NCBI RefSeq assembly: GCF_001277995.1
Contig: NZ_CP009220.1
Span: forward strand, 62,001-126,000
DNA length: 64,000 nt
Origin: Corynebacterium deserti GIMN1.010
GTDB taxonomy: Bacteria; Actinomycetota; Actinomycetes; Mycobacteriales; Mycobacteriaceae
Direction of reading: 5' to 3'
Under the pieces are notes generated by a model that ran no database searches, had not been told where the DNA came from, and saw only the letters and a program-made list of their open reading frames with translations. The position numbers and the translations under genes were made by a program. Below, piece by piece: positions 8,293-21,573 of the stretch (position 1 is its first letter; each line of letters opens with the position of its first letter).

Positions 8293-8848
8293 CCTGCGTG
8301 GTTGCGGGTTCCAGAAGGGATGTGTAAATTAATTCCAGTCAGCGCAACCGACAACGCCCCGAAACACAGTGAGGCGGTCAGGAAAACAAGCGACTGGCCA
8401 ACTACTTAACCTGCGATTTGGTGAACACCACGCAAACAAAGTATTGTTGAACAAGCTGCCACGGACGCAAACACTTAACCGTTTTGTTTTTTTGTGGTGT
8501 GCGTATGTTGTTTGAGAACTCAATAGTGTGCCATTTATTTTATTTTTGTCACCACCATCTATGCCTCTAGGGTGTGGTTGTGGTGGGTCATGCCGGGTGG
8601 GTGAAACGCCAATATAGTTCACCTACTGTAAACAATAAATAATATTGTTGGCATGGTTTTTGTTTCCTTCTTATCTTTTCCTCGTCGGATGGGGGAGGGG
8701 AACACTCTAGAAAATTTATTTTTTAGAATAACCATTCATTGGTTTTTCAAAGCCAGGCCACATGATGAGCCGTTGTGTTTGTTGTGTGGTGTGTTTTGAT
8801 TGGCTGGGTTTTGGGCTTTTCACGGCCTGAGATGAATCTTTTTTTCAT
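8293..8848 (+). promoter_or_regulatory. rRNA operon promoter and leader region
   Basis: About 550 bp without a gene, AT-rich and T-tract-rich, leading into 16S. At 8508-8532 lies TTGTTTGAGAACTCAATAGTG, a leader element typical of actinobacterial rrn operons and probably used in antitermination or RNA processing. A related copy (GTGTGAGAACTGTATAGTG) sits in the 16S-23S spacer near 10630. Promoters must lie here, but I could not choose between several AT-rich -10 candidates. Short open frames in it are not credible genes. Confidence 0.7.
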
Positions 8849-13780
<4,932 letters not shown>

Positions 13781-13903
13781 CACCCAATTGTGGGGTGTAC
13801 GCAACGTAACAGAGCAAAACAAAATATTGTTTGTTCGCGTCCATTATGCAGTGTCTGACACAGCACAAACACGACCTGGTGGTTGTGGTTTGGTGTTGTT
13901 GGT

Positions 13904-14024
13904 TGTGTCGGTGGTGATAGTAGCAGGGAAACGCCCGGTCCCTTTCCGAACCCGGAAGCTAAGCCTGGTTACGCTGATGGTACTGCACTCGGGAGGGTGT
14001 GGGAGAGTAGGTTACCGCCGACCT
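13904..14024 (+). rRNA. rrf: 5S ribosomal RNA
   Basis: The ~120-nt sequence runs from TGTGTCGGTGGTGATAGTAGC through CGGTCCCTTTCCGAACCCGGAAGCTAAG to AGGTTACCGCCGACC. Its ends pair (GTCGGTGG with CCGCCGAC), as in 5S rRNA. It is the last gene of the operon. Confidence 0.95.
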
Positions 14025-14045
14025 AAAACTTAAAAAAGATATGTT

Positions 14046-14092
14046 GAGAGGGAGTGTACACAAACATTGTTTGTGTACACTCCCTCTCCTTT
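14046..14092 (+). terminator. rrn operon terminator
   Basis: A perfect 20-bp stem, GAGAGGGAGTGTACACAAAC (14046-14065) with its exact complement at 14069-14088 and a 3-nt loop (ATT), followed by CTTTT. It lies about 20 nt after 5S. Confidence 0.95.
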
Positions 14093-14272
14093 TGCCATGC
14101 GTCTGCTGTGTGTAGCTCCGTGGGGGGGTGGTTGCCTCTATATCAGTACTGTCTTCCTGGTGTCATGGGATCTACGCTGAGGGACACTTAGCAGGCTTAA
14201 CGGAAGGACTAAGGGTCCGACAGGTGGCTGGCTTGGGTGCGTCGAAAAGCGCTTTTTATAACTACATTAAAA

Positions 14273-14296
14273 AAGCCTCCACAGCTGTGGAGGCTT
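14273..14296 (-). terminator. Terminator of the secreted-protein gene
   Basis: AAGCCTCCACAGCTGTGGAGGCTT is a perfect dyad, preceded on the plus strand by AAAAA and so giving a U-tract on the minus-strand transcript. It lies 22 nt beyond the stop of the minus-strand gene. Confidence 0.85.
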
Positions 14297-14318
14297 AACA
14301 CAATTAAAGAAACGTTGA

Positions 14319-14879
14319 TTAGATGCGGATTCCGAACTGCACTAGGAACTGCTGAACGGTTCTGTACAGATCTGGCAGCTGGATGCCGCCGAATCCTGGA
14401 ACCTCAACGGTGAAGGATGGGGTTCCTGCAGGAGCCAAGTTCACGACTGGAGCAGCAGCTGCAGTGCCGCCGTTTCCACCGTTGTTTGCAGGTGCTTGAG
14501 TGGTGGCACCATTGCCACCATTGTTGGTCGCTGGAGCCTGGGTGGTGCCGCCGGTGTTTCCGGTGTTGGCGGTGGTGCCACCCTTGAGGCCACAGCGAAC
14601 GGCTGCCTCATCAACACGTGCGAGGGCTGCCTTGATCTGAGGTCCGCGGGAATCGAACAGTGCAAGAGCGTTGGCCTGAGCGACCTTGTTGTTGTAGTCG
14701 GCTTCGGAGGTCCAGTAGCGCTGAGCCTGGGAGCAGCTGATCTGGCCAGCTGGGAGGGCGTTGAGGGCGTCGTCGATAGCGTCGGCAGACGCCATCGCAG
14801 GGGATGCGAGGGTGGCCGCACCAAGGAATGTTGCGGTTAGGGCTACGGTCTTAGTCTTGGCAGAGTTGAGAAAGCTCAT
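14319..14879 (-). CDS. Secreted protein with Asn/Gly/Thr-rich linker, unknown function
   Basis: 186 residues from ATG 14879; a TTG four codons upstream is possible but weaker. A Sec signal peptide is clear: basic start (SAKTKTVAL), hydrophobic core and a probable AMASA cleavage site near residue 32. The mature part has a helical domain with two cysteines (ISCSQAQRYW and VRCGLKGG) that could form a disulfide. A low-complexity linker of NTGNTGGTTQAPATNNGGNGATTQ type follows, then a hydrophobic C-terminal segment (LPDLYRTVQQFLVQFG). I do not recognise the family; the layout suggests a cell-envelope protein. It is divergent from the sirtuin gene. Confidence 0.75.
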   Translation of the reverse strand: MSFLNSAKTKTVALTATFLGAATLASPAMASADAIDDALNALPAGQISCSQAQRYWTSEADYNNKVAQANALALFDSRGPQIKAALARVDEAAVRCGLKGGTTANTGNTGGTTQAPATNNGGNGATTQAPANNGGNGGTAAAAPVVNLAPAGTPSFTVEVPGFGGIQLPDLYRTVQQFLVQFGIRI

Positions 14880-14984
14880 AGACAATAACAATACGGAAGT
14901 TACTAAAATATGCCAGAGTTACTGGTGAGAATTCATTAACAATTTCATGAAGGGGTGAATTCAAGGATGGCCTAGGATAGTGGT

Positions 14985-15911
14985 GTGTTTGATCAACTCA
15001 CTGCCAGGGCACACGATTCGGCGCTTCGATCTATTGCTCGCGTTGTCGCAGAGACGACAGAGCCAACGGGGGAGAAGGAGGCGCGGGAGGGCGTCGTTAA
15101 GCAATTACAGGTTGGGAACGTGCTAGTGGTGACCGGGGCTGGGGTGTCTACTGACTCGGGTATCCCCGATTATCGCGGCCCGAAGGGCAGCTTGTCGCAG
15201 CATCGCCCGATGACGTACCAGGAGTTTCGGCATGATCCGGCGGCGTCGCACCGTTATTGGGCGCGCTCGTTTGTGGGGTGGCGTGTGATGGACCAGGCGC
15301 GGCCGAACCGCACGCACTTTGCCATGGTTGAGCTGGAACAACATGGGTTTTTGTCCGGCGTGGTCACGCAAAATGTGGACGGGCTGCATGCGGCGGCCGG
15401 CACGGAAAATCTAGTGACCCTGCATGGTGACCTTGCCCGGGTAGTGTGTCTGAACTGCGGTTTTGCGGAGGACCGCCATCTTTTTGACGAGCGCTTGGAG
15501 GCCGCCAACCCTGGTTACGTGGAGTCGATCCGCCTTGAGCCCGGCGCAGTAAACCCCGATGGCGACGTATTTTTGGACGAGGCACAAGTCTGCCGCTTCC
15601 ACATGATCGGCTGCCTGCGCTGCGGCTCGCTCATGCTCAAACCCGACGTGGTCTACTTCGGCGAGCCCGTGCCCCGCGCGCGCAAAAACGCATTAAAAAC
15701 GCTTCTCGACGCCTCCTCCAGCGTTCTCGTTGCCGGCTCCTCCCTTGCCGTCATGAGTGGATACCGCGTGGTCATCGAGGCCCAACGCCAAAGAAAACCC
15801 GTATCTGTTATCAATGGCGGCCCAGGACGAGCTGATCACCGCGTGGACATCCTGTGGCGCACCCGCGTGGCACCTGCATTTGATTCCATTTTGGATGCGT
15901 TGGATATCTAG
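14985..15911 (+). CDS. Sir2-family NAD-dependent protein deacylase
   Basis: Cytoplasmic sirtuin of 308 residues that would remove acyl groups from lysines at the cost of NAD. The NAD motif VVTGAGVSTDSGIPDYRG is followed by TQNVDGLH and TLHGDL, which carries the catalytic histidine. The zinc knuckle is CLNC and, about 50 residues on, CLRC. The end shows SSLAVMSG and INGG. It resembles the SIRT4-like class (inference). The GTG start at 14985 sits about 7 nt after TAGGAT (-10-like) with no ribosome site, so the mRNA is probably leaderless. After the stop the same frame stays open for another 70 codons. Confidence 0.9.
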   Translation: MFDQLTARAHDSALRSIARVVAETTEPTGEKEAREGVVKQLQVGNVLVVTGAGVSTDSGIPDYRGPKGSLSQHRPMTYQEFRHDPAASHRYWARSFVGWRVMDQARPNRTHFAMVELEQHGFLSGVVTQNVDGLHAAAGTENLVTLHGDLARVVCLNCGFAEDRHLFDERLEAANPGYVESIRLEPGAVNPDGDVFLDEAQVCRFHMIGCLRCGSLMLKPDVVYFGEPVPRARKNALKTLLDASSSVLVAGSSLAVMSGYRVVIEAQRQRKPVSVINGGPGRADHRVDILWRTRVAPAFDSILDALDI

Positions 15912-16124
15912 TTTTCACTTAAGCGCTGGGACTCCATCCTTCCATCTGGGATTGATGACGATTTTCCTCGGCATGAAACGCTAGAGGCAAAAGGTTCAGA
16001 TCCACATCTTGCTCCAATGGAACAGGGACCGTTCTACGCTGTTTTAGATTGTTCCGACAGCAGGCTTGATGAGATCGCGGGAATTGTGTGGTCGATAGCT
16101 CGGGAAATCTCTAGCCGTTTTTAG
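15912..16124 (+). pseudogene. Possible remnant of a flavoprotein dehydrogenase C-terminus
   Basis: Directly after the sirtuin stop the same frame is open for 70 codons and ends at TAG 16122-16124. Within it reads HETLEAKGSDPHLAPMEQG followed by PFYAVLD. A pattern of L-x-P-x-x-x-x-PFYAV is found near the end of fumarate-reductase/ketosteroid-dehydrogenase-type flavoproteins. There is no clear start or ribosome site, and the end overlaps the convergent lipase gene. A decayed gene fragment is more likely than a working gene, and a chance open frame cannot be excluded. Confidence 0.35.
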
Positions 16125-17073
16125 TGCACAACCTGCTGAGATCCGCCCGGACCAGCGCGCGCACGCGGGAATCATAAGGCATTGCTTCGTGGAGCACCAC
16201 GGAGTTGGGGTCTAGGTTTTCCACCCAGATGTTTTGGACACGGCCTGCTTCTTCTGGTGTGGTGGCTTCCAGGAAGCAGGTCTCCGGTGGTTGGATGACG
16301 GTGTCAAAATGGGTTGCGATGCACAGATAGGTGACGCCAGGGTCGAGGTCGCCGCCTTCATTGATGGCGTTGATGGTGTCGTGGCCGCGAATCATTTCAA
16401 AGCCGGCTTTACCAAACCAGGAATGCACCACGGAGTTGGCCATGGCTTCGCTGCGGTTGTGGCGTAGGAGTGGGCTGACAATGCCACCCATCGTGGTGCC
16501 GTGGTTGGGAACTGCGAGGCTGACCAGATGTTTTACCCGTGGTGTGCCACCCAAGACACGCATCCAGTATCGAACCAGCACACCGCCTTGGGAGTGTCCG
16601 ACGATAATGGCCTGCTTCGCACCGGTCGCGAGCAATACTGTATCTATATAAGCGCCAATTTGGGCTGCGGATTCAGCGACAGGACCAGTGGCACGCTGGC
16701 CAAACTCTGGGGCGAACACGGCCCATCCATCTCTGCGAAGGTCAGCGCCGAGATCTTGCCAATCGCCTTTGGTAGCTCCGGTTCCGTGTACCAAAATCAC
16801 AGGCCAGGGACGATCCTTCGTGGGGCGGGCCCGCCAGTCATCTTCGAATAGTCCGCGAGGTTTCATGCGCGCCAAAACAGGAAGGGACCCTGAGGAGTCG
16901 TCGTTAAGCTTTGTTCTGTTTTTGGGGTCGCGATAATAATTGGCGGCGATTTCCTCTACGACGTCATCGGGGAGGGAGTCGGCCTCGGGAGCGTTGGATG
17001 GTGGGAGGTTTTTCCACACACTCTTTAACGCATTGGTGAGTTCACGGCGAAGATCGTTAAAGGCGTCAACCAT
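16111..17073 (-). CDS. Alpha/beta-hydrolase lipase (tandem copy 2)
   Basis: 320-residue lipase-type serine hydrolase. The entry motif PVILVHGTGATKGDW forms the oxyanion region, and the nucleophile elbow is IVGHSQGGVLVRYW with serine in GHSQG. The acid and histidine are probably in DLDPGVTYL and the C-terminal region. No signal peptide is visible, although homologues are often secreted. It follows the neighbouring lipase on the same strand after 9 nt, and the two share most motifs (VHGTGA/IHGSGA, FAPEFGQRATGPVAES/FAPDFGTRATDPIAES), so they arose by tandem duplication. The 3' end overlaps an open stretch after the sirtuin. Confidence 0.8.
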   Translation of the reverse strand: MVDAFNDLRRELTNALKSVWKNLPPSNAPEADSLPDDVVEEIAANYYRDPKNRTKLNDDSSGSLPVLARMKPRGLFEDDWRARPTKDRPWPVILVHGTGATKGDWQDLGADLRRDGWAVFAPEFGQRATGPVAESAAQIGAYIDTVLLATGAKQAIIVGHSQGGVLVRYWMRVLGGTPRVKHLVSLAVPNHGTTMGGIVSPLLRHNRSEAMANSVVHSWFGKAGFEMIRGHDTINAINEGGDLDPGVTYLCIATHFDTVIQPPETCFLEATTPEEAGRVQNIWVENLDPNSVVLHEAMPYDSRVRALVRADLSRLCTKNG

Positions 17074-17082
17074 GTCCCCAAC

Positions 17083-17985
17083 TTAGCCGAGGCGTGCGAC
17101 ACGGTCGAGCTCTGCACGCACAATTTCGATGACGCGCGGATCCCTCACCATGTCATTGTGCCTGATCATGGCCCTGGGGTTGTCGTCCTCCACCCAAATA
17201 TTGCGGACGCGATCGGGATCATCATCCTCGGAAACCTCTAAGAATGCAACCTCAGGTGGTTGAATAAACGGATCAAAATGCGTGCCGATGCATGTGTAAC
17301 TTACCCCGGGATCAAGGTCACCGCCATCCGCTAAGAACTCGATGATGTCGTGCCCGCGCAGCTGCTCAAAACCGGTCGGCCCAAACAAACCATGCATGAG
17401 GCGCTCAATGGTGCCCTCGCCAGATTTCACCTTGGTCATCGGATGCAAAATGCCACCCATGAGCGTGCCGTGGTTTGGGGTGGAAATGGAGATCATGTGC
17501 CGGACCTTCATATATCCGCCGTATGTGCGCATCCAATACCGCGCCACCACACCGCCCTGCGAATGCCCGACCAGCACAATCTGCGCCGAGCCCGTCACCA
17601 ACAGAACCGCATCAATGTAGGCACCAATCTGCGCAGCGGACTCTGCAATCGGGTCAGTGGCGCGGGTACCAAAGTCCGGCGCAAACACTGACCACCCCTT
17701 ACTGCGCAGTTCAGCCCCCATTTCCTCCCACGATCCCTTGCTCGCACCCGAGCCATGGATAAGCACAATTGGCCACGGCCTCGCCCCTGTCGGTCGTGCC
17801 CGCCAATCATCCTGGAAGAAGCCCTTTGGCTTGAGACGCGCCGTCAACGGCAACGTGATATTGGTGGTGTGATCATAAAGCTCTTGGGTGAGCTCCTCGG
17901 CGAAATCATCCCGCGGATTGCGCCGGATCTTGGCCAAACCTCGGCTCAGCGCGCGCCGAAACACACCAGAATCATCCTCGGACAT
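17083..17985 (-). CDS. Alpha/beta-hydrolase lipase (tandem copy 1)
   Basis: 300-residue paralogue of the downstream lipase and first gene of the pair. Visible are PIVLIHGSGASKGSWEEMG, the nucleophile motif LVGHSQGGVVARYW, SISTPNHGTLMGGI and FLADGGDLDPGVSYTCIGTHFD. The latter is a typical lipase-2 (EstA/triacylglycerol lipase) segment ahead of the catalytic acid. The start at ATG 17985 follows GTGGGCTC without a strong ribosome site. Substrate is unknown; esters of lipids or mycolates are plausible. The 9-nt gap to copy 2 implies one transcript. Confidence 0.8.
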   Translation of the reverse strand: MSEDDSGVFRRALSRGLAKIRRNPRDDFAEELTQELYDHTTNITLPLTARLKPKGFFQDDWRARPTGARPWPIVLIHGSGASKGSWEEMGAELRSKGWSVFAPDFGTRATDPIAESAAQIGAYIDAVLLVTGSAQIVLVGHSQGGVVARYWMRTYGGYMKVRHMISISTPNHGTLMGGILHPMTKVKSGEGTIERLMHGLFGPTGFEQLRGHDIIEFLADGGDLDPGVSYTCIGTHFDPFIQPPEVAFLEVSEDDDPDRVRNIWVEDDNPRAMIRHNDMVRDPRVIEIVRAELDRVARLG

Positions 17986-18172
17986 GAGCCCACATTAACG
18001 CCGCGAGCGCGGTTGCGCTCGGCAAGAACGCTCTTCAGTACTTTTAAGGGCAACTCTCTGGATAACAGTCACGTACCAAACCTCCAACGATTCACCGTGG
18101 ATACGCTTTTTCCTGGAAAAACAGCGGAAAATGGAGTCTTAACCAGCCAAAACTTTGAAGAAGGTGTTGATC

Positions 18173-19021
18173 ATGAATCACGTGCAGCAATTCCATCGAT
18201 TCTTTGATGATTCGGCAGTGTTTTACCCCTGCTTCATCCCCTTGGATCGCGCCATCGGCGAGCATCTAGACCGCAGAAACGCTCCTTCGACCAGGTTCAT
18301 CGGCAACCTCATCCTTCCGCTGGCATCCCTTGAAGAGGCAGCTCAGTACACCGGTGACCAGGTGATTCATGTGTCGGTGGTGATCAGCACGGATGAGTTG
18401 GCCACGCTGCAGAGCACTTTCCGCGAGCTACCCAACATCGACATCACCTCCGTAGAGATCAAGCTTGTTGGCAGCGCACTGACTTCGACTACGTGGCTGG
18501 CTGACGTCGCGTCCTTTGCTGCGCAACACCGAAATACCTTCATCTGGGTGGAGGTACCGACCGCACTTGTCACCGCTGACACCGTGCGCGAACTTAGACG
18601 AATCGGTGCTGGCCTGAAATACCGCACGGGTGGTGATCGCGCCGAACTTTTCCCCACCCCATCAGATCTCATCATTGTCCTTGACCGCGCCATCAAAGCG
18701 TCGTTACCGTTCAAACTCACCGCTGGCCTGCACCGCGCGCTCCGCTACACCGACGCCACGACTGGTCGCCTCCACTTCGGCTTCCTCAATATCGCAGCAG
18801 CGGTAGCCACCTTGCGCGCGGGCAAATCCACGGTGGACGCGCTGGCGATCCTGAACAGCGGCGACGCCGCTCCACTCATCCATGCACTTGACGTGTCCGA
18901 CTCCTGGCGGGATTCTTTCCGCAGCTTCAGCACGTGCAACGTCATCGAACCCCTGGAAACCCTCATTGACCTCGATGTGCTCGTCGAGGAGGATGTTCAC
19001 CCCGAAACTTTAGAAAAATGA
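18173..19021 (+). CDS. Conserved barrel-like protein of unknown function
   Basis: 282 residues from ATG 18173 (MNHVQQFHRFF), 6 nt after GAAGAAGGT; an upstream TTG in frame lies in that site. Alternating hydrophobic strands and helices (VIHVSVVIST, DITSVEIKL, TFIWVEVP, DLIIVLDRAI) suggest a TIM-barrel fold. A striking segment is PFKLTAGLHRALRYTD followed by LHFGFLNIAAA, a conserved-looking motif that may be a catalytic or ligand site. I do not recognise a named enzyme. The stop overlaps the start of the amidohydrolase gene by ATGA, so the two products probably act in one pathway. Confidence 0.65.
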   Translation: MNHVQQFHRFFDDSAVFYPCFIPLDRAIGEHLDRRNAPSTRFIGNLILPLASLEEAAQYTGDQVIHVSVVISTDELATLQSTFRELPNIDITSVEIKLVGSALTSTTWLADVASFAAQHRNTFIWVEVPTALVTADTVRELRRIGAGLKYRTGGDRAELFPTPSDLIIVLDRAIKASLPFKLTAGLHRALRYTDATTGRLHFGFLNIAAAVATLRAGKSTVDALAILNSGDAAPLIHALDVSDSWRDSFRSFSTCNVIEPLETLIDLDVLVEEDVHPETLEK

Positions 19022-19761
19022 AGCTTTTCGACGCCCACTTCCACGTCATCGACCCTGCCTTCCCCCTGGTCGAAAACAACGGCTATATGCCAGACCCTTT
19101 CACCACAGGTGACTACCTCTGCTACATGGCATCGCATGGCGTTGATGGTGGTGCCATTGTTTCTGGCTCTTTTCAAGCCTTTGACCAGGGATATCTGCGC
19201 GCAGCCTTGAAAGCACTTGGCCCAGGCTTCGTAGGAGTTACCCAGATTCCGGCCGACACCCCCGATGACGATATCCGCGCCCTCTACGACGATGGGGTGC
19301 GCGCCGTCCGTTTCAATCTTTTCCGCGGCGGATCCGCAGGTGTTGATGACATCGACCGCCTTGCCCGCCGTGTCTATGATCTTGTCGGCTGGCATTCAGA
19401 GTTCTACGTTGACTCCCGCTCACTTGAGCCACTGCTCGGACTGCTGAAGTCATTGCCCGCCATCAGCATTGACCACCTGGGATTATACGAAGACGGCCTC
19501 CCCAACCTGTTGACGTTGGTAGAGGCCGGAGCGAAAGTGAAAGCAACCGGGCTGGGCAGGATCTCGCTTGATCCCATTCGCGTCATCCAAGAAATCATTG
19601 CGGTGGATCCGCATGCGTTGATGATCGGAACTGATCTTCCCTCAACCCGGGCGCCACGCCCCTTTGAGTTCAGTGATTTCGACATCATCGCGGCAGCTGC
19701 AGGTGAAGAACACGTTGAGAAGGTGTTCTGGGACAACGCAGCAAACTTCTACCTGACGTAG
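19018..19761 (+). CDS. Amidohydrolase-2 family metal-dependent hydrolase
   Basis: 247 residues. The opening MKLFDAHFHVIDP gives the HxH metal motif, and ISIDHLGLYEDG offers another ligand histidine. The C-terminal aspartate is in MIGTDLPSTR with KVFWDNAANFYL at the end, the classic close of PF04909-type hydrolases and decarboxylases. It is somewhat shorter than the usual 280-300. It overlaps the preceding barrel protein by 4 nt and ends directly beside the decayed gntP gene. Substrate is not readable; lactone or small aromatic/aliphatic acid hydrolysis is typical of the family. Confidence 0.8.
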   Translation: MKLFDAHFHVIDPAFPLVENNGYMPDPFTTGDYLCYMASHGVDGGAIVSGSFQAFDQGYLRAALKALGPGFVGVTQIPADTPDDDIRALYDDGVRAVRFNLFRGGSAGVDDIDRLARRVYDLVGWHSEFYVDSRSLEPLLGLLKSLPAISIDHLGLYEDGLPNLLTLVEAGAKVKATGLGRISLDPIRVIQEIIAVDPHALMIGTDLPSTRAPRPFEFSDFDIIAAAAGEEHVEKVFWDNAANFYLT

Positions 19762-20337
19762 TTACTGAAGTGTTGGGAAAAGGAAACCCAGGGCGATGAT
19801 CGCGACAATGCCAATGAACGGGACGATAACCGTGACCACGCCAATGTCCTTGTAAGACTGGCGGTGGGTCATGCCGGTGACCAGCAGCAACGTCACACTT
19901 GCGCCGTTGTGAGGCAGTGAGTCCAAGGAGACGGATGTCATCGCCATTGCGCGGTGGAGGAAGTCGAGGGAGATGTCCCGAGCATCGGCAAGCGGAATGA
20001 GGTATTCCGCAAAGCTCTGAATGGCCATGGTCAAACCACCTGAAGAGGAACCGGTGATACCAGCAATGACTGCGAAAATGGCCAACAACGCAATCACGCC
20101 ACCATAGGCAACCTCTGAAGCCGTGGTAAACACAGGAACCACTGCGTTCTTGCCACCGTCGGAAAGCGCTGTGATGCAATCCTTGATTGACTTTGGCGCC
20201 ATGATCAAGATCGCCAAAATGACGGCGACCATGGCTGAGATCGGTGCAATCACCATGACTGCATGGCCGCGGTAGGCCATCGTGATGAGAAATGCGAGTG
20301 AGAGGATAATTCCAAGCAAAGGTATCAACGTTTACAT
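19762..20337 (-). pseudogene. Decayed GntP-family gluconate/organic-acid permease
   Basis: About 190 codons of a permease family that is normally near 440-450 residues. The N-terminal helix (IPLLGIILSLAFLITMAYRG) runs almost directly into the C-terminal part (TTASEVAYGGVIALLAIFAV, AGITGSSSGGL, SLDSLPHNGAS, THRQSYKDIGVVTVIVPF). The central two-thirds is therefore missing in frame, with a further shortening before AGITGS. The natural start, ATG 20335-20337 behind AAGGAC, is followed at once by TAA. Only a TTG at 20326-20328 could restart translation. These lesions together make a functional transporter very unlikely. It lies tail to tail with the amidohydrolase. Confidence 0.85.
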
Positions 20338-20749
20338 CAATTGTCCTTGGCTTTTGAGGGGCTTTTGAGGTTTTGGGAGCAGGGGTTCCCGAAAGGTTAG
20401 AGGTTCCTGAAGAGTCAAGAAAGTTGAGAAATAAACATGTTTTGTGATTGAGAGCGCAGTACAACAACGAGAGAAAACTGGTCAAGGCATGAACTATATT
20501 AAGGGTGAAAATGGCTAACCCTTGACAGGTTTCTAAGCCATTAGTCCGCCGCTTTATCGTGGTCTCAGGTGATCTGCGACCGTTTGGCGGGGGGGAATGC
20601 GTGTTAGTGGGGTGGCGCGCATCAATATCCCCCGAAAGATCCCCTAGTGCACTCATTCCACCCCGTGCGAAGATGTTTGAACCCGATTGCGCTCTAATGC
20701 GTGCTTTTAACCCCGATCCTCTAACCCCGATCCTCTAACCTCTTGCGAA
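20338..20749. other. Intergenic region with a 14-bp tandem duplication
   Basis: Between decayed gntP and the MarR gene, both on the minus strand, no gene is supported. Around 20710-20740 the unit AACCCCGATCCTCT is repeated twice, followed by a partial third copy. The rest looks like decayed sequence; open frames across it are shadows of the gntP remnant. Confidence 0.5.
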
Positions 20750-21277
20750 TTACCTCCGCTGTTCGCGAACCTCCTCTGCACGCGGGCTGTTGAGCAATTT
20801 ATTGAGCAAGGAGATCAGCAAATCCTTCTCGATGGAGGTAAGGGATTCAGCCCACCTTGCTTCTAGTTCGTTTTGCCGCGGGAAGACCTTGTTGACATAT
20901 TCGGTGCCCTCTGGAGTGAGGGCCAGGAGCTTGGATCGACGATCCTCCGCGGACGCCTCTTGGATAACATATCCCTGTTTAAGGAGCGGCTTTAGCAGGT
21001 TGGAGATAGCTGATTTACCCATGCCGGTGAGCTCGGCGGCGCGCACGGGAGTGAGTGGGCCGGCGAGCCAGATGACGAACAGTACGCGGTAGGCGGCCCA
21101 GGTGGACTCTTCGGGGCGGTGGACGGTGGCGTCGAAATCGTAGGTGAGTAGGTGGGACACGCGATTGAGTGCCACGGAAAGGCGGTTCGCTGTTTGGTCG
21201 GAGCCGGGAACGAGGTCAGCTACCTTTGCGCTGGCGAAATCGGCAAAATTCCGATACTCGAGGTGTTCTTCGGTCAT
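20750..21277 (-). CDS. ureR: MarR-family regulator beside the urease operon (UreR-like)
   Basis: 175-residue winged helix-turn-helix protein from ATG 21277, behind AAGGAGACACA. The DNA-binding part is visible in GPLTPVRAAELTGMGKSAISNLLKPLLKQGYV (helix-turn-helix) and EDRRSKLLALTPEGTEYV (wing with the RS/DxR hallmark). Hydrophobic helices at both ends would dimerise. It is divergent from ureA with about 300 bp between them. In C. glutamicum a MarR-type gene in this position is annotated as the urease regulator, which is why I use the symbol; the effector is unknown. Confidence 0.8.
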   Translation of the reverse strand: MTEEHLEYRNFADFASAKVADLVPGSDQTANRLSVALNRVSHLLTYDFDATVHRPEESTWAAYRVLFVIWLAGPLTPVRAAELTGMGKSAISNLLKPLLKQGYVIQEASAEDRRSKLLALTPEGTEYVNKVFPRQNELEARWAESLTSIEKDLLISLLNKLLNSPRAEEVREQRR

Positions 21278-21544
21278 TGTGTCTCCTTTTGTTGAAAATG
21301 AGCTTAATTCACTCCTGATCAAAGAGTCTTATAGTGAACAAAAATGACCTCCTGAAGCAGTGGAGTGGTCACCTGACATCGCCTGAGCAGGAGATTTTGA
21401 AGATTTTGCTGATTAAATTGCTCAGCGGAAACGAGTAAGGGGGCTTGCGGGGCGGTTTCTGGGAGAGACTTGGCGCGCTTATGGGGGCGCTTGTGGGGGA
21501 TTGTGCTGTCTTGTGCGATTGAAGAATTCTCCACACTCCGGTAA

Positions 21545-21564
21545 TTTCTGTTAATTAACAGAAA
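21545..21564 (+). promoter_or_regulatory. Probable AmtR (nitrogen control) operator upstream of ureA
   Basis: TTTCTGTTAATTAACAGAAA is a perfect 20-bp palindrome. It fits the AmtR box of C. glutamicum as I recall it, TTTCTAT-N6-ATAGAAA, differing by one symmetric base per arm. It ends 9 nt before the ureA GTG and overlaps the GAAAGG ribosome site, so AmtR binding would block urease expression under nitrogen excess. AmtR control of ure genes is established in C. glutamicum; this exact site is my inference. Confidence 0.75.
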
Positions 21565-21573
21565 GGTTTTGAT

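Noticed and set aside
19685..20656. A 323-codon minus-strand frame across the gntP remnant
   Set aside because: It is in the wrong frame for the recognisable permease segments and its composition is that of an out-of-frame reading.
20709..20745. AACCCCGATCCTCT tandem units as a possible CRISPR or iteron start
   Set aside because: Only two and a half contiguous copies without spacers or cas genes; a simple local duplication.
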